From positions 1-64,000 of the forward strand of contig JACKIU010000001.1 in NCBI GenBank assembly GCA_020638295.1: 64,000 bases of DNA. The letters run 5' to 3'. Shown here one piece after another: positions 44,425 to 54,458 of the stretch (the stretch's first letter is position 1; each line of letters begins with the position of its first letter). A program made the translations under genes and the position numbers. The notes beneath the pieces are model-generated. The model was not told the origin of the DNA. It did no database searches and saw only the letters and a list, made by a program, of their open reading frames with translations. Source of the stretch: Rhodospirillales bacterium (GTDB taxonomy: Bacteria; Pseudomonadota; Alphaproteobacteria; Micavibrionales; Micavibrionaceae).

Positions 44425-45171
44425 TTATTTCATATCCCGGCAAATGGGGTCGAGCGCCGCTTGGTCGGGGGTTAAAATCTGTTCGCAGATATAGGCCAGT
44501 GTGGCATTGACCTCGTTGGGATGCAAGTTTGCGCCTTCGGTTTTCAAGAGATTTACCATCATTTCGTAGGCGGCCTGTTTTTCCCCCTTGGCATTCATGA
44601 TGAAAAACTGCATTTGCCGCGACCATGACGGCATATCCGGATTGTCAAAGCTTGCCAGCTTTTGCGCCAATTCAAGCGCTTTATCCATATCGTTCATGCG
44701 GTAACGGGCCAGAAAAATCGCATGGACGAGAAAACGCCATTTTTCCCCCTGCCCTGTTCCGGCGGCCTGTTCAAGGTAATCAATCACCGGTTTGACCTTT
44801 TCCGGGGCTTCTCTAACCCCGCCGAAAAAATACCCGGCAAGATACGGCGTGAAATCAGAACGCGGGTCAAGTTCGTGTTGCAGGTGAAACCACCGCCCCA
44901 GGGCATCGTAGTCATATTTTCTGAGGTTAATGACCCGTCCGCCAGTATCGCCCATATTCTGAATCATGATGCCATAGACGCGGTAGGCCAGTTGCGGATC
45001 ACCGAGAGAACTCCACAGGGCACCGGTCAGGCCGGGCGTGGGAGGGACATTTGACCATTCGACCTTGATATTCCGGACCGAGGACCACAAGGTTACATTT
45101 AAGGTGATGGTCAGCGCAAAGCAGGCCAGCAATAGCCCCCACGTTTTTTTATGAATGAAGGCGGTCGTCAT
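44425..45171 (-). CDS. membrane-anchored TPR-like protein of the pilus cluster (PilG-like position)
   Basis: A single N-terminal membrane segment (about residues 11-29) is followed by a helical, TPR-like domain of about 200 residues (LEQAAGTGQGEKWRFLVHAIFLARY, ALELAQKLASFD). It follows the ABC permease with only 1 nt between. In Myxococcus, PilG, PilH (ATPase) and PilI (permease) are encoded together and needed for type IV pili; this gene occupies the PilG place. I see no sequence proof of homology. Confidence 0.6.
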   Translation of the reverse strand: MTTAFIHKKTWGLLLACFALTITLNVTLWSSVRNIKVEWSNVPPTPGLTGALWSSLGDPQLAYRVYGIMIQNMGDTGGRVINLRKYDYDALGRWFHLQHELDPRSDFTPYLAGYFFGGVREAPEKVKPVIDYLEQAAGTGQGEKWRFLVHAIFLARYRMNDMDKALELAQKLASFDNPDMPSWSRQMQFFIMNAKGEKQAAYEMMVNLLKTEGANLHPNEVNATLAYICEQILTPDQAALDPICRDMK

Positions 45172-45172
45172 C

Positions 45173-45937
45173 TCAGAACTGCCTGCGGCGCATATCGACC
45201 AGCGCAGCGCACAAGATTAATGACGTGTAGATCGCACCTTGGACCAGAATAAACACTGCGTCGATTTTTTCGGTCGGACCATAAACCAGCCACGAGGTCT
45301 GGGTCATTAAATCAAGACGCGGCATCAGGGCTGAAATTACCTGCATCGTGAATTCGAGGACGTCGGCATCCAGAACACCTTTATCGGAATCGATGATTCC
45401 CAAAATTTGCGACATCATCCGCGCCAGAACGTAAAAGCCGAATGTCGCAAAGGCGCAGCTTGCCGCGCTGGTTAAAATCATCGAAAAGAACAACGCAACA
45501 TTGACCATGATGATATTCTCAACGATCAGGCTGAGAATCCACAGGCCGTGCCCGGCTGAGATTAAATGCGGGGAAAGCGCCATGATGCACGCGCCTGAAA
45601 CCACGCCCATAAAGACGGCGATTAATGAAAAACCGATGGCATAAGACAGGACAAGCTGTGTTCGTCCAATAGGGCGCGAGAGCATAAATTCGACATCGCG
45701 GGTTTCGAAACTGCGGCGAATGAAAAAGACAATGAACAGGACAAGGCCGACAATGTTGAGAATGCGGATTGAACCGGCTGAAAATACCGCGACAAACCGG
45801 TCTTGTTCGGTAATCGCCGCTCCACCCATAAAAATAGACAGGGACACCGCGCCCGCCAAGAGGATGCAAAGCCCGACGATCAGCCGGTCACGGATTGCGG
45901 CCGTGATCACATAGCTGATCAGAGGAAAGGCCGTCAT
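45173..45937 (-). CDS. ABC-2 type transporter permease
   Basis: Six hydrophobic segments over 254 residues (including LIVGLCILLAGAVSLSIFM, IVGLVLFIVFFI and FLIAVFMGVVSGACIM) resemble ABC-2 permeases. The conserved-looking RSFETRDVEFMLSRPIGR stretch lies between the second and third, as in exporters of the family. A matching ATPase is encoded at 52423-53184, separated by the secretin, PilT, peptidase and TPR genes. It starts 9 nt after the secretin stop. Substrate is unknown. Confidence 0.8.
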   Translation of the reverse strand: MTAFPLISYVITAAIRDRLIVGLCILLAGAVSLSIFMGGAAITEQDRFVAVFSAGSIRILNIVGLVLFIVFFIRRSFETRDVEFMLSRPIGRTQLVLSYAIGFSLIAVFMGVVSGACIMALSPHLISAGHGLWILSLIVENIIMVNVALFFSMILTSAASCAFATFGFYVLARMMSQILGIIDSDKGVLDADVLEFTMQVISALMPRLDLMTQTSWLVYGPTEKIDAVFILVQGAIYTSLILCAALVDMRRRQF

Positions 45938-45946
45938 TATACCCCC

Positions 45947-47845
45947 CTAGAATCTCAGAGGGCGGCGGTCGGATGAAAACTGACGGTAAAGATCTTTGTC
46001 CGTGCTATGAATGCTGTCAGACGGACTATCCAGAATGGTCGCCTTCAAGAAGATCACCAGTTCGGTCTTTCTGACTGTGTCATCGTGGTCTTTGAACAGA
46101 TTGCCCAGAACCGGCGTTTCACTCAAAATCGGGACGCCTGAGTCGCTGGTCTGGACTCGATCTTGAAGAAGGCCGCCCATAACGATGGCTTGATCTGAGC
46201 GCACCTTAATCACCGAATCGATTTCCTGCACATTCAACTCAGGCACGGGAGAGCTAATCCCCGCACAAGGTGCGCCACATGTCCCAACGATATAGGCGAC
46301 GCCGGGGTCATTAACTGTGCCGGTAATGCTGGTGATTGTCGGACGGACCGCCATCGATACGGTGCGCTCATCCAGATTGATTGATGGCTGCACATTCACG
46401 AGAACACCTTCCGGTACGTTGCGGATTTCAGTATCGACCTCGGTTTGAGTCGTAACACCATCCTGAGTAACATCAATATCAATTTCAAAGAACACTCTAT
46501 TGGTCGCGACATTCAACACCGCAGGCTGGTTATTCAAGACTGTCAAGCGCGGGCTGGCCAATGCTTTAACCGTGCCAAACTGGGAAATTGCGCCGATCAG
46601 GGCCTGAATATCATTACCGTTAAAGGATGCCGTAAAAGCCTGTGAGTCAGGTGTTGTCACACCAGCTTGCGCAAAGGTCACACCAGAAGCGCCACCTATA
46701 AGAGCACCTAATAAACCATTACCGGTATTCGATATAAAGTTCATGTCAAACTCACCAGACAACCCCAGAAAGTCCCAACTGATTCCCGTGGCGTATTCAT
46801 CGCTCAGCGTGACTTCAAGGACCTTGGCTTCGATGAGGACCTGAGATGTGACGGCCTTTTTCAGCAATTTGAGATATTCACGGATTTCTTTATGGGCCTT
46901 TTCACTGGCATAGACATTGATCAAACCGGCCTGCTTGTTAATAGTGAAGGTGCCTTCCGGCTCATCCTTTTTGTTGTTTGAATTTGACGCTCCCGTATCA
47001 TCATCATCAATCGGCAGAGATTCAACGCGCAACGTCGCCTGCGGAGGCTGTACATTCACCGTCTCTCCATCCGCAGATGTCGGGGCAACCGCCTGAACAT
47101 CCGGGTTTTGCTCTGCCGCCGTAATGCGAGGATCTTTTGTTGTTTTTAACGCGCCTGTCTGGGTTCCGCGGACTATTTGTTCGAGGTTTACTTCCAACTC
47201 GCCCCAGAAGTTTGCCTCACTTTCGGAGTCGGCCTTGAAGTTTGAACCGGAGTCCGTCCCGTCACCCGAAACAACCGAGATGTTGTTACTGATACTGCCT
47301 TGAGATTTACGAATGTAGCTCAAGTAATCGATTTTATATGTCTGGTTATATGGCTTATCGAGCTCAACGCGTAGAATATCGTCTTCGAATTTGTAGCGAA
47401 GCCCGGCGATATCCGCGATCCGCTCAACAACCAGATCGAAAGGACGGTTGGTCGCCGTGAAGATAATCGAACCACGAATGCGCGGGTCCAACTCAATATC
47501 ATAATCGGCCTGTTCAGCGAGTTCATAGAGGGCGTCACGAATCGGCACAGACTGGTTCACCTTAATTGAAACCAGAGGCATCGGTTTCATGCGTGTATCA
47601 GACTGTGCGACGTAGGGTCGCAAATCGGGGATCGATCCGGTGTCCGTTTGATCATTTTCCGTGCTTGGCAGGCGAGAGGCCATACCATCGCGGTAATCCT
47701 GAAACTCCATGCTGCCTTCGCGTTCAGCTTTGAGTTGGTTTTTCGCCAAGTCACAGGAACTCAGGAACAATGAAGAAAAAGCAATGCAACAGGTTGAAAA
47801 GATGGTGAGATAAGTGCGGTTGCGAACCGAATGAAAAACAGTCAT
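45947..47845 (-). CDS. MshL/GspD-type outer-membrane secretin, lipoprotein
   Basis: The secretin forms the outer-membrane pore for the pilus or secretion machine. The start at 47845 has GAGG 9 nt upstream, and an ATG at 47860 is an alternative. A lipobox (LSSC) near residue 31 of the short form supports outer-membrane anchoring. An STN-type domain (IRDALYELAEQADYDIELDPRI), an N-domain (LKLLKKAVTSQVLIEAKVLEV) and a secretin core ending GGLLQDRVQTSDSGVPIL...ELVIFLKATIL follow. Length is 632 residues. It resembles MshL more than PilQ. It belongs to the minus-strand cluster. Confidence 0.88.
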   Translation of the reverse strand: MTVFHSVRNRTYLTIFSTCCIAFSSLFLSSCDLAKNQLKAEREGSMEFQDYRDGMASRLPSTENDQTDTGSIPDLRPYVAQSDTRMKPMPLVSIKVNQSVPIRDALYELAEQADYDIELDPRIRGSIIFTATNRPFDLVVERIADIAGLRYKFEDDILRVELDKPYNQTYKIDYLSYIRKSQGSISNNISVVSGDGTDSGSNFKADSESEANFWGELEVNLEQIVRGTQTGALKTTKDPRITAAEQNPDVQAVAPTSADGETVNVQPPQATLRVESLPIDDDDTGASNSNNKKDEPEGTFTINKQAGLINVYASEKAHKEIREYLKLLKKAVTSQVLIEAKVLEVTLSDEYATGISWDFLGLSGEFDMNFISNTGNGLLGALIGGASGVTFAQAGVTTPDSQAFTASFNGNDIQALIGAISQFGTVKALASPRLTVLNNQPAVLNVATNRVFFEIDIDVTQDGVTTQTEVDTEIRNVPEGVLVNVQPSINLDERTVSMAVRPTITSITGTVNDPGVAYIVGTCGAPCAGISSPVPELNVQEIDSVIKVRSDQAIVMGGLLQDRVQTSDSGVPILSETPVLGNLFKDHDDTVRKTELVIFLKATILDSPSDSIHSTDKDLYRQFSSDRRPLRF

Positions 47846-47960
47846 AGACCCTAGCCTCATTTTTGAACAGTAATGCGCGGTACGAACGCACTGCGCGATT
47901 CTTACTGATCATAGCATATTTCAAGGGAGAATGTAGCGATAAGTTTGGACTATTCAGGGG

Positions 47961-49112
47961 TTACTCACCAAACTTGATTAAAGAGGTATCAATCTGCCTA
48001 AGCCCCTCTTTCCCTTCTTCGTTTCGAACTGACAACTTGTGCTGTCGCAACTTGATTTTGAGGTCTGAGGGTCGGTCTGAATTCGATATGGCCGTTTCTT
48101 CGGTGATCAAACCACGAGCGTATAAGTTCAACAGACACTGATCGAATGTGCACATGCCCAGCGTCGTGTTTTGCTCCATAACATCTTTGATCTTGGTGAT
48201 CTCGCCCTTCAGAATCAATTCGCGAACCAGCCCCTGGTTGAGCATAATTTCAATCGCCGGGACCATTTTTTGGTCGGTGCCGGAAATCAAACGCTGGGAA
48301 ATAATGGCCTTAAGATTCATTGCCAGATTGAGCCGCACCTGAGGAGCCATTTCCTCCGGGAAGAAGTTCACGATCCGCTCAATGGCTTGATACGCATTAC
48401 TTGTGTGAATTGTGGCCAGACATAAATGCCCGGTTTCTGTGATCATCAACGCCTGATCCATCACCTCGCGGTCTCGAATCTCTCCGACCAAGATAACATC
48501 CGGGCGCTGACGCAGAGAATTTTTCATCGCCACTGCGTAGGATTCTGTGTCGACACCGACCTCGCGTTGGGTCACGACCGATTTTTTGTGCTCGTGATAA
48601 TACTCAATCGGGTCTTCAATGGTGATGATATGGCCTTCACTCCGCGCATTGCGGTAATCAACCATGGAGGCCAGTGTTGTTGATTTCCCCGAACCGGTGA
48701 TCCCGGTAACGAGCACCAGCCCACGCTTTTCCAACGCCAGCGTTTCAAGGATTGGCGGCAGATTTAATTCTTTAAAAGATGGAATTTTCGAGACAATACG
48801 GCGAATGACCAGAGCCGGAAACTGGCGTTGCTTCATGACATTGACCCGGAAACGGCCTTGCCGCCCCATATCCAACGCCGTATTCAGTTCCATTTTGCTT
48901 TCAAATTCGCGCTTTTGACGCGTGGTTAGAATATTGGCCAAAATATCTTCTATATTCTCTAGATTGAGCGGCGTTTCACTGAGGTAAATCATTTTATCTT
49001 CAACGCGTATGGTCGGCACCTGCCCGACAGTGAGATATAAATCGCTGGCACTGTGCTGGCCCATAGCCAACAGATAATTCAATATGGCTGGTGGCGCGTC
49101 CGGGTGGATCAA
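47961..49112 (-). CDS. PilT/PilU-family twitching ATPase (second copy)
   Basis: Retraction ATPases depolymerise type IV pili. Walker A (GITGSGKSTT) and the EDPIEYYHEHKKSVVTQREVG Asp-box are visible. The C terminus has LVRELILKGEITKIKDVMEQ, where true PilT has AIRNLIREGK, so this copy is PilU-like. Length is 383 residues. It overlaps the pilT gene by 4 nt (ATGA), so the two are coupled. The 115-nt gap to the secretin gene below contains no recognised feature. Confidence 0.88.
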   Translation of the reverse strand: MIHPDAPPAILNYLLAMGQHSASDLYLTVGQVPTIRVEDKMIYLSETPLNLENIEDILANILTTRQKREFESKMELNTALDMGRQGRFRVNVMKQRQFPALVIRRIVSKIPSFKELNLPPILETLALEKRGLVLVTGITGSGKSTTLASMVDYRNARSEGHIITIEDPIEYYHEHKKSVVTQREVGVDTESYAVAMKNSLRQRPDVILVGEIRDREVMDQALMITETGHLCLATIHTSNAYQAIERIVNFFPEEMAPQVRLNLAMNLKAIISQRLISGTDQKMVPAIEIMLNQGLVRELILKGEITKIKDVMEQNTTLGMCTFDQCLLNLYARGLITEETAISNSDRPSDLKIKLRQHKLSVRNEEGKEGLRQIDTSLIKFGE

Positions 49113-50251
49113 AATGAGTATCCTTCATTTTTAGCGCCGCCGGGCACCGGTGCATTCTCATTCAACTTTGCGCCACCAAGGGCTGCTGCGGCATATTGTT
49201 CATCACCATCACCATCATCGTTCGTCGTGAGAAGCGTCGCGCGGCGCGCTTCGTCCTTGCCGATAATTCCGGCTTCGAAAAGGTCGGCAATTGCGTCCTG
49301 CATGGTGATCATGCCGTAGCGCGATCCGGTTTGCATCATTGAATACATCTGGGGAATCTGGTTTTCACGAATCAAGTTGCGCACAGCATTCGTTCCCACC
49401 AAAATTTCAAACGCACCAACACGCCCATTACCATCGGCCTTTCGCACCAGTGTCTGGGCCACAACCCCCTGCAATGAAGAGGCAAGCATCGCGCGGACCA
49501 TTTCCTTATCCCCGGTCGGGAACACGTCGATCACCCGGTCGATGGTTTTGGCCGCAGAGTTTGAGTGCAGCGTCGCAAACACCAGGTGCCCCGTTTCGGC
49601 GGCGGTGAGCGCCAGAGAAATTGTTTCGTAGTCACGCATCTCCCCAACCAGAATCACATCAGGGTCTTCCCGTAGAGCACTTTTCAGGGCGCGGGCAAAG
49701 GAACTGGTGTCTGTTCCGACTTCGCGGTGATTGATTAGCGCTTTTTGCGAGGTGTGGAAAAATTCGACCGGGTCTTCAATCGTCAGGATGTGCTTTGACA
49801 TCGTCAAGTTGATATGGTTGATCATTGAAGCCAATGTGGTCGATTTACCAGAACCGGTCGGACCGGTCACCAGAATGATTCCTTTTTCCAACTCAGAAAA
49901 ACGCCGCATAACCGGTGGCAGGCCGAGCTCTTCCATGGTCGGCACTTCGGTCGGGATAGTCCGAAACACAGCCGAAGCTCCCAAACGCGATGTAAAACCG
50001 TTGACACGAAAACGGGCTTTTTCACCCAGAGCGATGGCAAAGTCCAGCTCCATGTTCTTTTCGTATTCGGCACGCTGATCTTCCGTCATCACCGAATAGA
50101 GCATGGTGCGGATATCATCGCTGGAGAGCGGGTCGGCTTTTACGCGCTTCAAAAGACCGCTGACACGGATAATCGGGGGGCTTCCGGCGCTTAAGTGCAG
50201 GTCGGAAGCGTCATTTTGCATGGTAAATGCAAGCAGCTGAGTGAGGTCCAA
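49109..50251 (-). CDS. pilT: PilT, twitching-motility retraction ATPase
   Basis: PilT powers retraction of type IV pili. Walker A GPTGSGKSTT, the Asp box EDPVEFFHTSQKALINHREVG, and the PilT signature AVRNLIRENQIPQM are present. Length is 380 residues. The start at 50251 follows AGGAGAGTATCC. It is paired with a PilU-like gene, and 124 nt separate it from the prepilin peptidase gene, which leaves room for an internal promoter. Two retraction ATPases beside an MSHA-like extension system suggest a true dynamic pilus and not only secretion. Confidence 0.93.
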   Translation of the reverse strand: MDLTQLLAFTMQNDASDLHLSAGSPPIIRVSGLLKRVKADPLSSDDIRTMLYSVMTEDQRAEYEKNMELDFAIALGEKARFRVNGFTSRLGASAVFRTIPTEVPTMEELGLPPVMRRFSELEKGIILVTGPTGSGKSTTLASMINHINLTMSKHILTIEDPVEFFHTSQKALINHREVGTDTSSFARALKSALREDPDVILVGEMRDYETISLALTAAETGHLVFATLHSNSAAKTIDRVIDVFPTGDKEMVRAMLASSLQGVVAQTLVRKADGNGRVGAFEILVGTNAVRNLIRENQIPQMYSMMQTGSRYGMITMQDAIADLFEAGIIGKDEARRATLLTTNDDGDGDEQYAAAALGGAKLNENAPVPGGAKNEGYSF

Positions 50252-50375
50252 GGATACTCTCCTTTATTCTAAAAGCTTAAAGACAAAGTGATTCCTTTGT
50301 CTATAGATAGTTTTAGCGTAAATTTATAAACGGAACGTAAATATTCACACTTTCACCCAAAGATTTTAGCGTTTT

Positions 50376-51191
50376 TTAGAACCAATGAGAACCGTTCATC
50401 AATAAAAGTATAAAAAAGCTGACAATTAAGGCCGGGCCGAACGGGAAAAGCACCTCACCTTTTAGTTTTTGCCAAGCAGCGCCGAACAAAATACCAAGAA
50501 AACCGCTTAAGATGCAAAACGCGCCCAGGCTGCCCAGCCCCAACCACACCCCAGCCACCGCAAAAAACTTCACATCGCCCATGCCAAGGGCCTGTTTTTT
50601 AAGGATTTTGGCCATTATCATTGCCAATCCCCAGGCCAGAGCCGCATAAACCAGAGCCCCTCCAAGGTGCGCAAGGGCGATATCTTCGAAACCTTCAGGG
50701 TGTAGATATAGCGCATAGCCCGTATTTACCAGTCCTAACCCAAAAACGATGGCGACAAGGATGTTCGGCAAAATTTTATGACGGATGTCGATAATCAGCA
50801 GCGCCAGAAGGAACGGCAAGGTGGCCAGTGCAATCAGGCTTTGGAGCAAGCTCTCGGCAGGATAGAACATCAGGATCGCAATGGCCATGATGGCGGCGGT
50901 AAGCTCTAAGACCGGGTAGAGGAGCGGTATATTCGCATCACAATAGCGACAATGCCCGCGCGCCAAGAGCCATGAGAATAACGGGATTAAGTCCAGCGGC
51001 CCCAATGTATGGTCGCAATGCGGACAAGCGGAACGCGCACGCGCGGCAAATACGCTTTGTCCTTCCGGAATTCGATGAATAAGGGCACTGGAAAAACTGC
51101 CCAGCACAAGCCCCAAAACAGCAAAGAGTAAAAACTCAACCGCACCTAAAATGCCGAGAATCTGTGTATCGACATAAGCAATGCCAGGCAT
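50376..51191 (-). CDS. pilD: prepilin peptidase/N-methyltransferase (PilD-type)
   Basis: The enzyme cleaves and N-methylates prepilins. The zinc-type CPHCDHT...HCRYC motif and the N-terminal VLGSFSSALIHRIPEGQSVF segment are present. The catalytic Asp are in IIDIRHKILP and GMGDVKF. About seven membrane segments are visible. Length is 271 residues. It starts 3 nt after the TPR gene stop. It is the expected partner of the pilin at 42353 and of any minor pilins elsewhere. Confidence 0.93.
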   Translation of the reverse strand: MPGIAYVDTQILGILGAVEFLLFAVLGLVLGSFSSALIHRIPEGQSVFAARARSACPHCDHTLGPLDLIPLFSWLLARGHCRYCDANIPLLYPVLELTAAIMAIAILMFYPAESLLQSLIALATLPFLLALLIIDIRHKILPNILVAIVFGLGLVNTGYALYLHPEGFEDIALAHLGGALVYAALAWGLAMIMAKILKKQALGMGDVKFFAVAGVWLGLGSLGAFCILSGFLGILFGAAWQKLKGEVLFPFGPALIVSFFILLLMNGSHWF

Positions 51192-51194
51192 GAA

Positions 51195-52328
51195 TTAACG
51201 AAGCTGCGCAAGGCGCTCAAAGACAGTCTCACGAGGAATGGTCTTACCCGCTCCATACAGCGTATCGACTTCAAGGGCCTCTTCGTAAAAGCGAATCGCC
51301 TGTTTTTTATCCCCGGCGCGATCCGCAATGACCGCCATATTGAACACATGGTTGGCATTGTTCGGCTCCATACTGGCGGCAACACCGAGATAACGGATGG
51401 CTTCGGCATAATGCCCCAGTTGCGCTTCAACCACGGCAAGCTGGGCAATGACGGCAGAATTACCGGGCTGGTCCTCGTTAAGATCTTTCAGATTTCTCAG
51501 AGCTACTGCCGGATAGCGTTTACTCATCAACCCCTGCAGATTGATTTGAGCCTCGACATTATGCGGGCGAATTTCTAAAAGCTCTTCATAGGCAGCGATC
51601 GCTTCATCATCATATCCGGCACGTTGCAATGCTGTAGCACGTCCGAGCAAAATATTCGGGTCGCGTTTGTTCGAGACATAAAGTCCTTCATAAATCTCCA
51701 GCGCCGATTCATAGCGTCCGAGTCTGGTTGCGCGTTCAGCTGCAATGAGGCGAGCCTCTTTACTCCCGGGGTTAGCTTGTTTACGCGTAACAATCAAGCG
51801 CGAGCCGGGGCTTGTGGCCGGGTTGACCGTCGACGGCGCTCCCTGACGTGACAGGTCGCTGGTCGGCACCAGCGCTTCGGCGTCAAAGAACAGATCTTCA
51901 TTAAATTCGCCTTGCCCCCCTTCCTGTGCCGCAGGCATATCAGGCACGTCAGCGACTCCAGAACTAACTGGAGACAGATCTTGGGCTTCCGGCTGCACAG
52001 CAGGCTCTGCAACTTCTTGCATGACAGGCGTTTCCTGCTCCGGGAGTGGCGACTCCAAATCAACTGCAGCTTCCTGTTCGGTCTGTATTTCGCTTTCGGG
52101 TAATAAATTCTGAATTACAGTTTCTTCCTGCACCTGAATTTCACCGGCAAGGTCCTGCGCCCTATCCAACACCGAGGCGGCTCCCACACTTTCCTGCAAA
52201 GACGGAGAGGCTTCGTCGAATTGAGCATGCGCCGTAAGGGGCATAAATGCGATGCCCGTCAGCAAACAGGCGGCCAAGCCATATTTATTTAGCCCAGAGA
52301 GTACAGGATTTTGGAAACGACACTTCAT
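51195..52328 (-). CDS. exported TPR protein of the pilus cluster (MshN-like position)
   Basis: A signal peptide (core YGLAACLLTGIAFMPLTAHA) is followed by about 130 acidic, Gln/Glu/Pro-rich residues and then by TPR repeats from about residue 180 to 377 (RYESALEIYEGLY, YDDEAIAAYEELLEIRP, HYAEAIRYLGVAASMEP, KKQAIRFYEEALEVD). The pattern suits MshN- or PilF-type assembly factors. Length is 377 residues. The start has TAGGTC nearby. 94 nt separate it from the ABC ATPase upstream. Confidence 0.8.
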   Translation of the reverse strand: MKCRFQNPVLSGLNKYGLAACLLTGIAFMPLTAHAQFDEASPSLQESVGAASVLDRAQDLAGEIQVQEETVIQNLLPESEIQTEQEAAVDLESPLPEQETPVMQEVAEPAVQPEAQDLSPVSSGVADVPDMPAAQEGGQGEFNEDLFFDAEALVPTSDLSRQGAPSTVNPATSPGSRLIVTRKQANPGSKEARLIAAERATRLGRYESALEIYEGLYVSNKRDPNILLGRATALQRAGYDDEAIAAYEELLEIRPHNVEAQINLQGLMSKRYPAVALRNLKDLNEDQPGNSAVIAQLAVVEAQLGHYAEAIRYLGVAASMEPNNANHVFNMAVIADRAGDKKQAIRFYEEALEVDTLYGAGKTIPRETVFERLAQLR

Positions 52329-52422
52329 GATTAGACCTATCGATTGAACTGTTGCTGGTTCGAACAGCGGTGAGAAAACACAGGATGCGAATCAACAGCT
52401 GAATACGCACTTCAACAATGTA

Positions 52423-53184
52423 TCACGCAACGCGCTTTTGCTCAACGAAATGTAGAAAGGCTCTTTCCAGCGACTGATCGCCGGAACGGACTTTAAATTC
52501 TTTCGGCGTTCCGACAAACCGGACCGAGCACTCATTCATCACCGCAACGCGGTCGCATATCTCATCCATATCTGCCAAGATGTGCGAGCTTAAAAATATT
52601 GTACAGCCCTTGGCTTTTGTTTCCAGCAGAAGGTTTTTGACCAACGCCCGGGCCACCGGGTCAAGGCCGCTCATCGGCTCGTCAAGGATCAGCAGATCAC
52701 AGCCGGTCAGGATCGTGGCCAGCAGGCCGAGCTTTTGCCGCATGCCTTTTGAATAGGTTTGTACGCGGCGTTTTAACGCTTCGGTATCCAAGGCGACACG
52801 CTCAGCATATTCAAAGCATGTCTCTTTCGATATATCGACGCCGTAAAGACGGGCGGAAAATTTTAAAAATTCCAAACCACTTAAAAACCAGGGCGGTTCA
52901 AAACGTTCAGGCAAGAATGCCAGACGTTGTTTGACAGCCTTACTTCCCAACGGCCTGTCAAAGATTTTGATTTCACCGTCTTCATGATTGCGCAGACCTA
53001 AAATCGCCTTGATGAGTGTGGTTTTTCCCGCGCCATTGAGTCCGATCAATCCGAAACATTCTCCAGTCTCCACACCCATATCCACGTTCCGTATGGCCTG
53101 AAAATCGCCATAAGACACCCCTACTCCCCGAATAGACAAGGCTGGTGTTTTGTCATCTTTTGTGAGTGTTTGCTTGTTCATCAC
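52423..53184 (-). CDS. ABC transporter ATP-binding protein
   Basis: Walker A GLNGAGKTTL, signature YSKGMRQKLG and Walker B LLILDEPMSGLDP are all intact. The 253-residue protein resembles ATPases of ABC-2 exporters. Its likely permease is encoded at 45173-45937 within the same minus-strand cluster. It lies 12 nt after the PilP-like gene. The arrangement resembles PilH/PilI of Myxococcus, but family placement below ABC-2 level cannot be made by eye. Confidence 0.9.
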   Translation of the reverse strand: MMNKQTLTKDDKTPALSIRGVGVSYGDFQAIRNVDMGVETGECFGLIGLNGAGKTTLIKAILGLRNHEDGEIKIFDRPLGSKAVKQRLAFLPERFEPPWFLSGLEFLKFSARLYGVDISKETCFEYAERVALDTEALKRRVQTYSKGMRQKLGLLATILTGCDLLILDEPMSGLDPVARALVKNLLLETKAKGCTIFLSSHILADMDEICDRVAVMNECSVRFVGTPKEFKVRSGDQSLERAFLHFVEQKRVA

Positions 53185-53196
53185 GTGAAGAGAATA

Positions 53197-53817
53197 TTAG
53201 CCAGGAAGAAAAATGCGCGTATCAATGTTAAAACGCTGATGCGGGCGCAGACGAATGGGGAAGATCTGGTTTGTGTAATCGTCGAACCATTTGAATTCGA
53301 TATAGTCTTTATAGACACGTAAATCCATGACCTCTTTCGGAATAGCGTTGGGGGTTACGCGCTCTTCATTCAGCCAAATCGTCCAGTCAGCTTTGCCGCG
53401 ATAAACAATCCCAGCCAGACGGATTTCACGCTCTTCCGGAGGCGGCTTGGTTTTTGTTGTCGGGTCATCACGGCTTTTCAAGTCACGGGCCAATTCAGAA
53501 TCCGTGACCCCGCGGGTTTGACCGATGTACTTGCGCGCATCCTGAATGGCGATGTGTTCCCAATGCGTAAACAGAATTGATTGATATTGCGCCGGATCAA
53601 ACCGAGGACCGGCCTCTTGAGCTTCGATCACTCCATCCCGAGCCTCAATCGTTCCATCCCGGACCTGCGGAGTCGCTACAACATCCTGATCATCTGCAAC
53701 CTGATCATCTGCAACAGGCATACCGGAAGTCGGCGCCGCATTTTGCGCCTGCACCATCCCCGACAGGCCCGCCGTTATGAGCATTAAACCGCCGAGTAAA
53801 AGGACCAGCTTTTTCAT
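53197..53817 (-). CDS. exported PilP/MshK-like protein of the pilus cluster
   Basis: A signal peptide (core LVLLLGGLMLITAGLSGMVQA) is followed by a Gln/Asp/Ala-rich linker. A C-terminal beta-rich domain from about residue 130 (EIRLAGIVYRGKADWTIWLN) matches the shape of MshK/PilP, which links the inner membrane to the secretin. Length is 206 residues. It overlaps the PilO-like gene by 4 nt. The last residues HQRFNIDTRIFLPG suit a small periplasmic domain. Assignment rests on position and length. Confidence 0.65.
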   Translation of the reverse strand: MKKLVLLLGGLMLITAGLSGMVQAQNAAPTSGMPVADDQVADDQDVVATPQVRDGTIEARDGVIEAQEAGPRFDPAQYQSILFTHWEHIAIQDARKYIGQTRGVTDSELARDLKSRDDPTTKTKPPPEEREIRLAGIVYRGKADWTIWLNEERVTPNAIPKEVMDLRVYKDYIEFKWFDDYTNQIFPIRLRPHQRFNIDTRIFLPG

Positions 53818-54458
53818 GGCTTATCCCCCCCGTTAATCACGCTTGATTCGGGAATCATGGTGCGCCACATCAGCTCAACATTCGCACTGACTAATGGCGG
53901 CTTATCCCCATTGGCAATTGCCCGTAAAACCGTTCCTGTGACATCAGCCTCGCGTTCCAGACGAATAGATTCGACAGACAAATGTCCGGGGAAATAGTTT
54001 TCAACGAGAAACAGGTAATGGAAAATATTGATATCATCAAAGGCCTCAAGGCGAATTTCGATCGGGCTTTTGATGATCTTGTGTTCGGCCTTTTTGGCTT
54101 CCGGGTTATCTTCGATATCTCCGGACTTTACGCTCGCAATTGCGCTGGACACGCCGGAGCTTTTTTGGATGGCATTAAACACCTTCTCAGCCTGACGGCG
54201 GCTTTGATCTTTAAAGAAGCCGTGCTTGGCCAGCGTTTCAAATTCCTCCTTCTGGTCCTCAAGCTGTTCAAATTCAACCTGCATACGATCAATGTCCGCG
54301 CGCAACGTTGAAACATTGCCGCGCAAGGATCGCAACTCACGTTCTTTGACCTGCACTTCAGGAATGAGATACATGTAAACGGCCGTGCCGAGCACAGCGT
54401 TTAACGCCAGAAGCGCCAGCAAAATCATCACGCGTTTTATGCCCAGAACTGCAATCAT
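53814..54458 (-). CDS. PilO/MshJ-like inner-membrane assembly protein
   Basis: One N-terminal membrane segment (VMILLALLALNAVLGTAVYMYL) and a coiled coil (LRADIDRMQVEFEQLEDQKEE) are followed by a ferredoxin-like C-terminal domain, the PilO/GspM layout. Length is 214 residues. It overlaps its neighbours on both sides by 4 nt, so translation is coupled. It would form the inner-membrane alignment complex with the PilM/N-like protein. Confidence 0.75.
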   Translation of the reverse strand: MIAVLGIKRVMILLALLALNAVLGTAVYMYLIPEVQVKERELRSLRGNVSTLRADIDRMQVEFEQLEDQKEEFETLAKHGFFKDQSRRQAEKVFNAIQKSSGVSSAIASVKSGDIEDNPEAKKAEHKIIKSPIEIRLEAFDDINIFHYLFLVENYFPGHLSVESIRLEREADVTGTVLRAIANGDKPPLVSANVELMWRTMIPESSVINGGDKP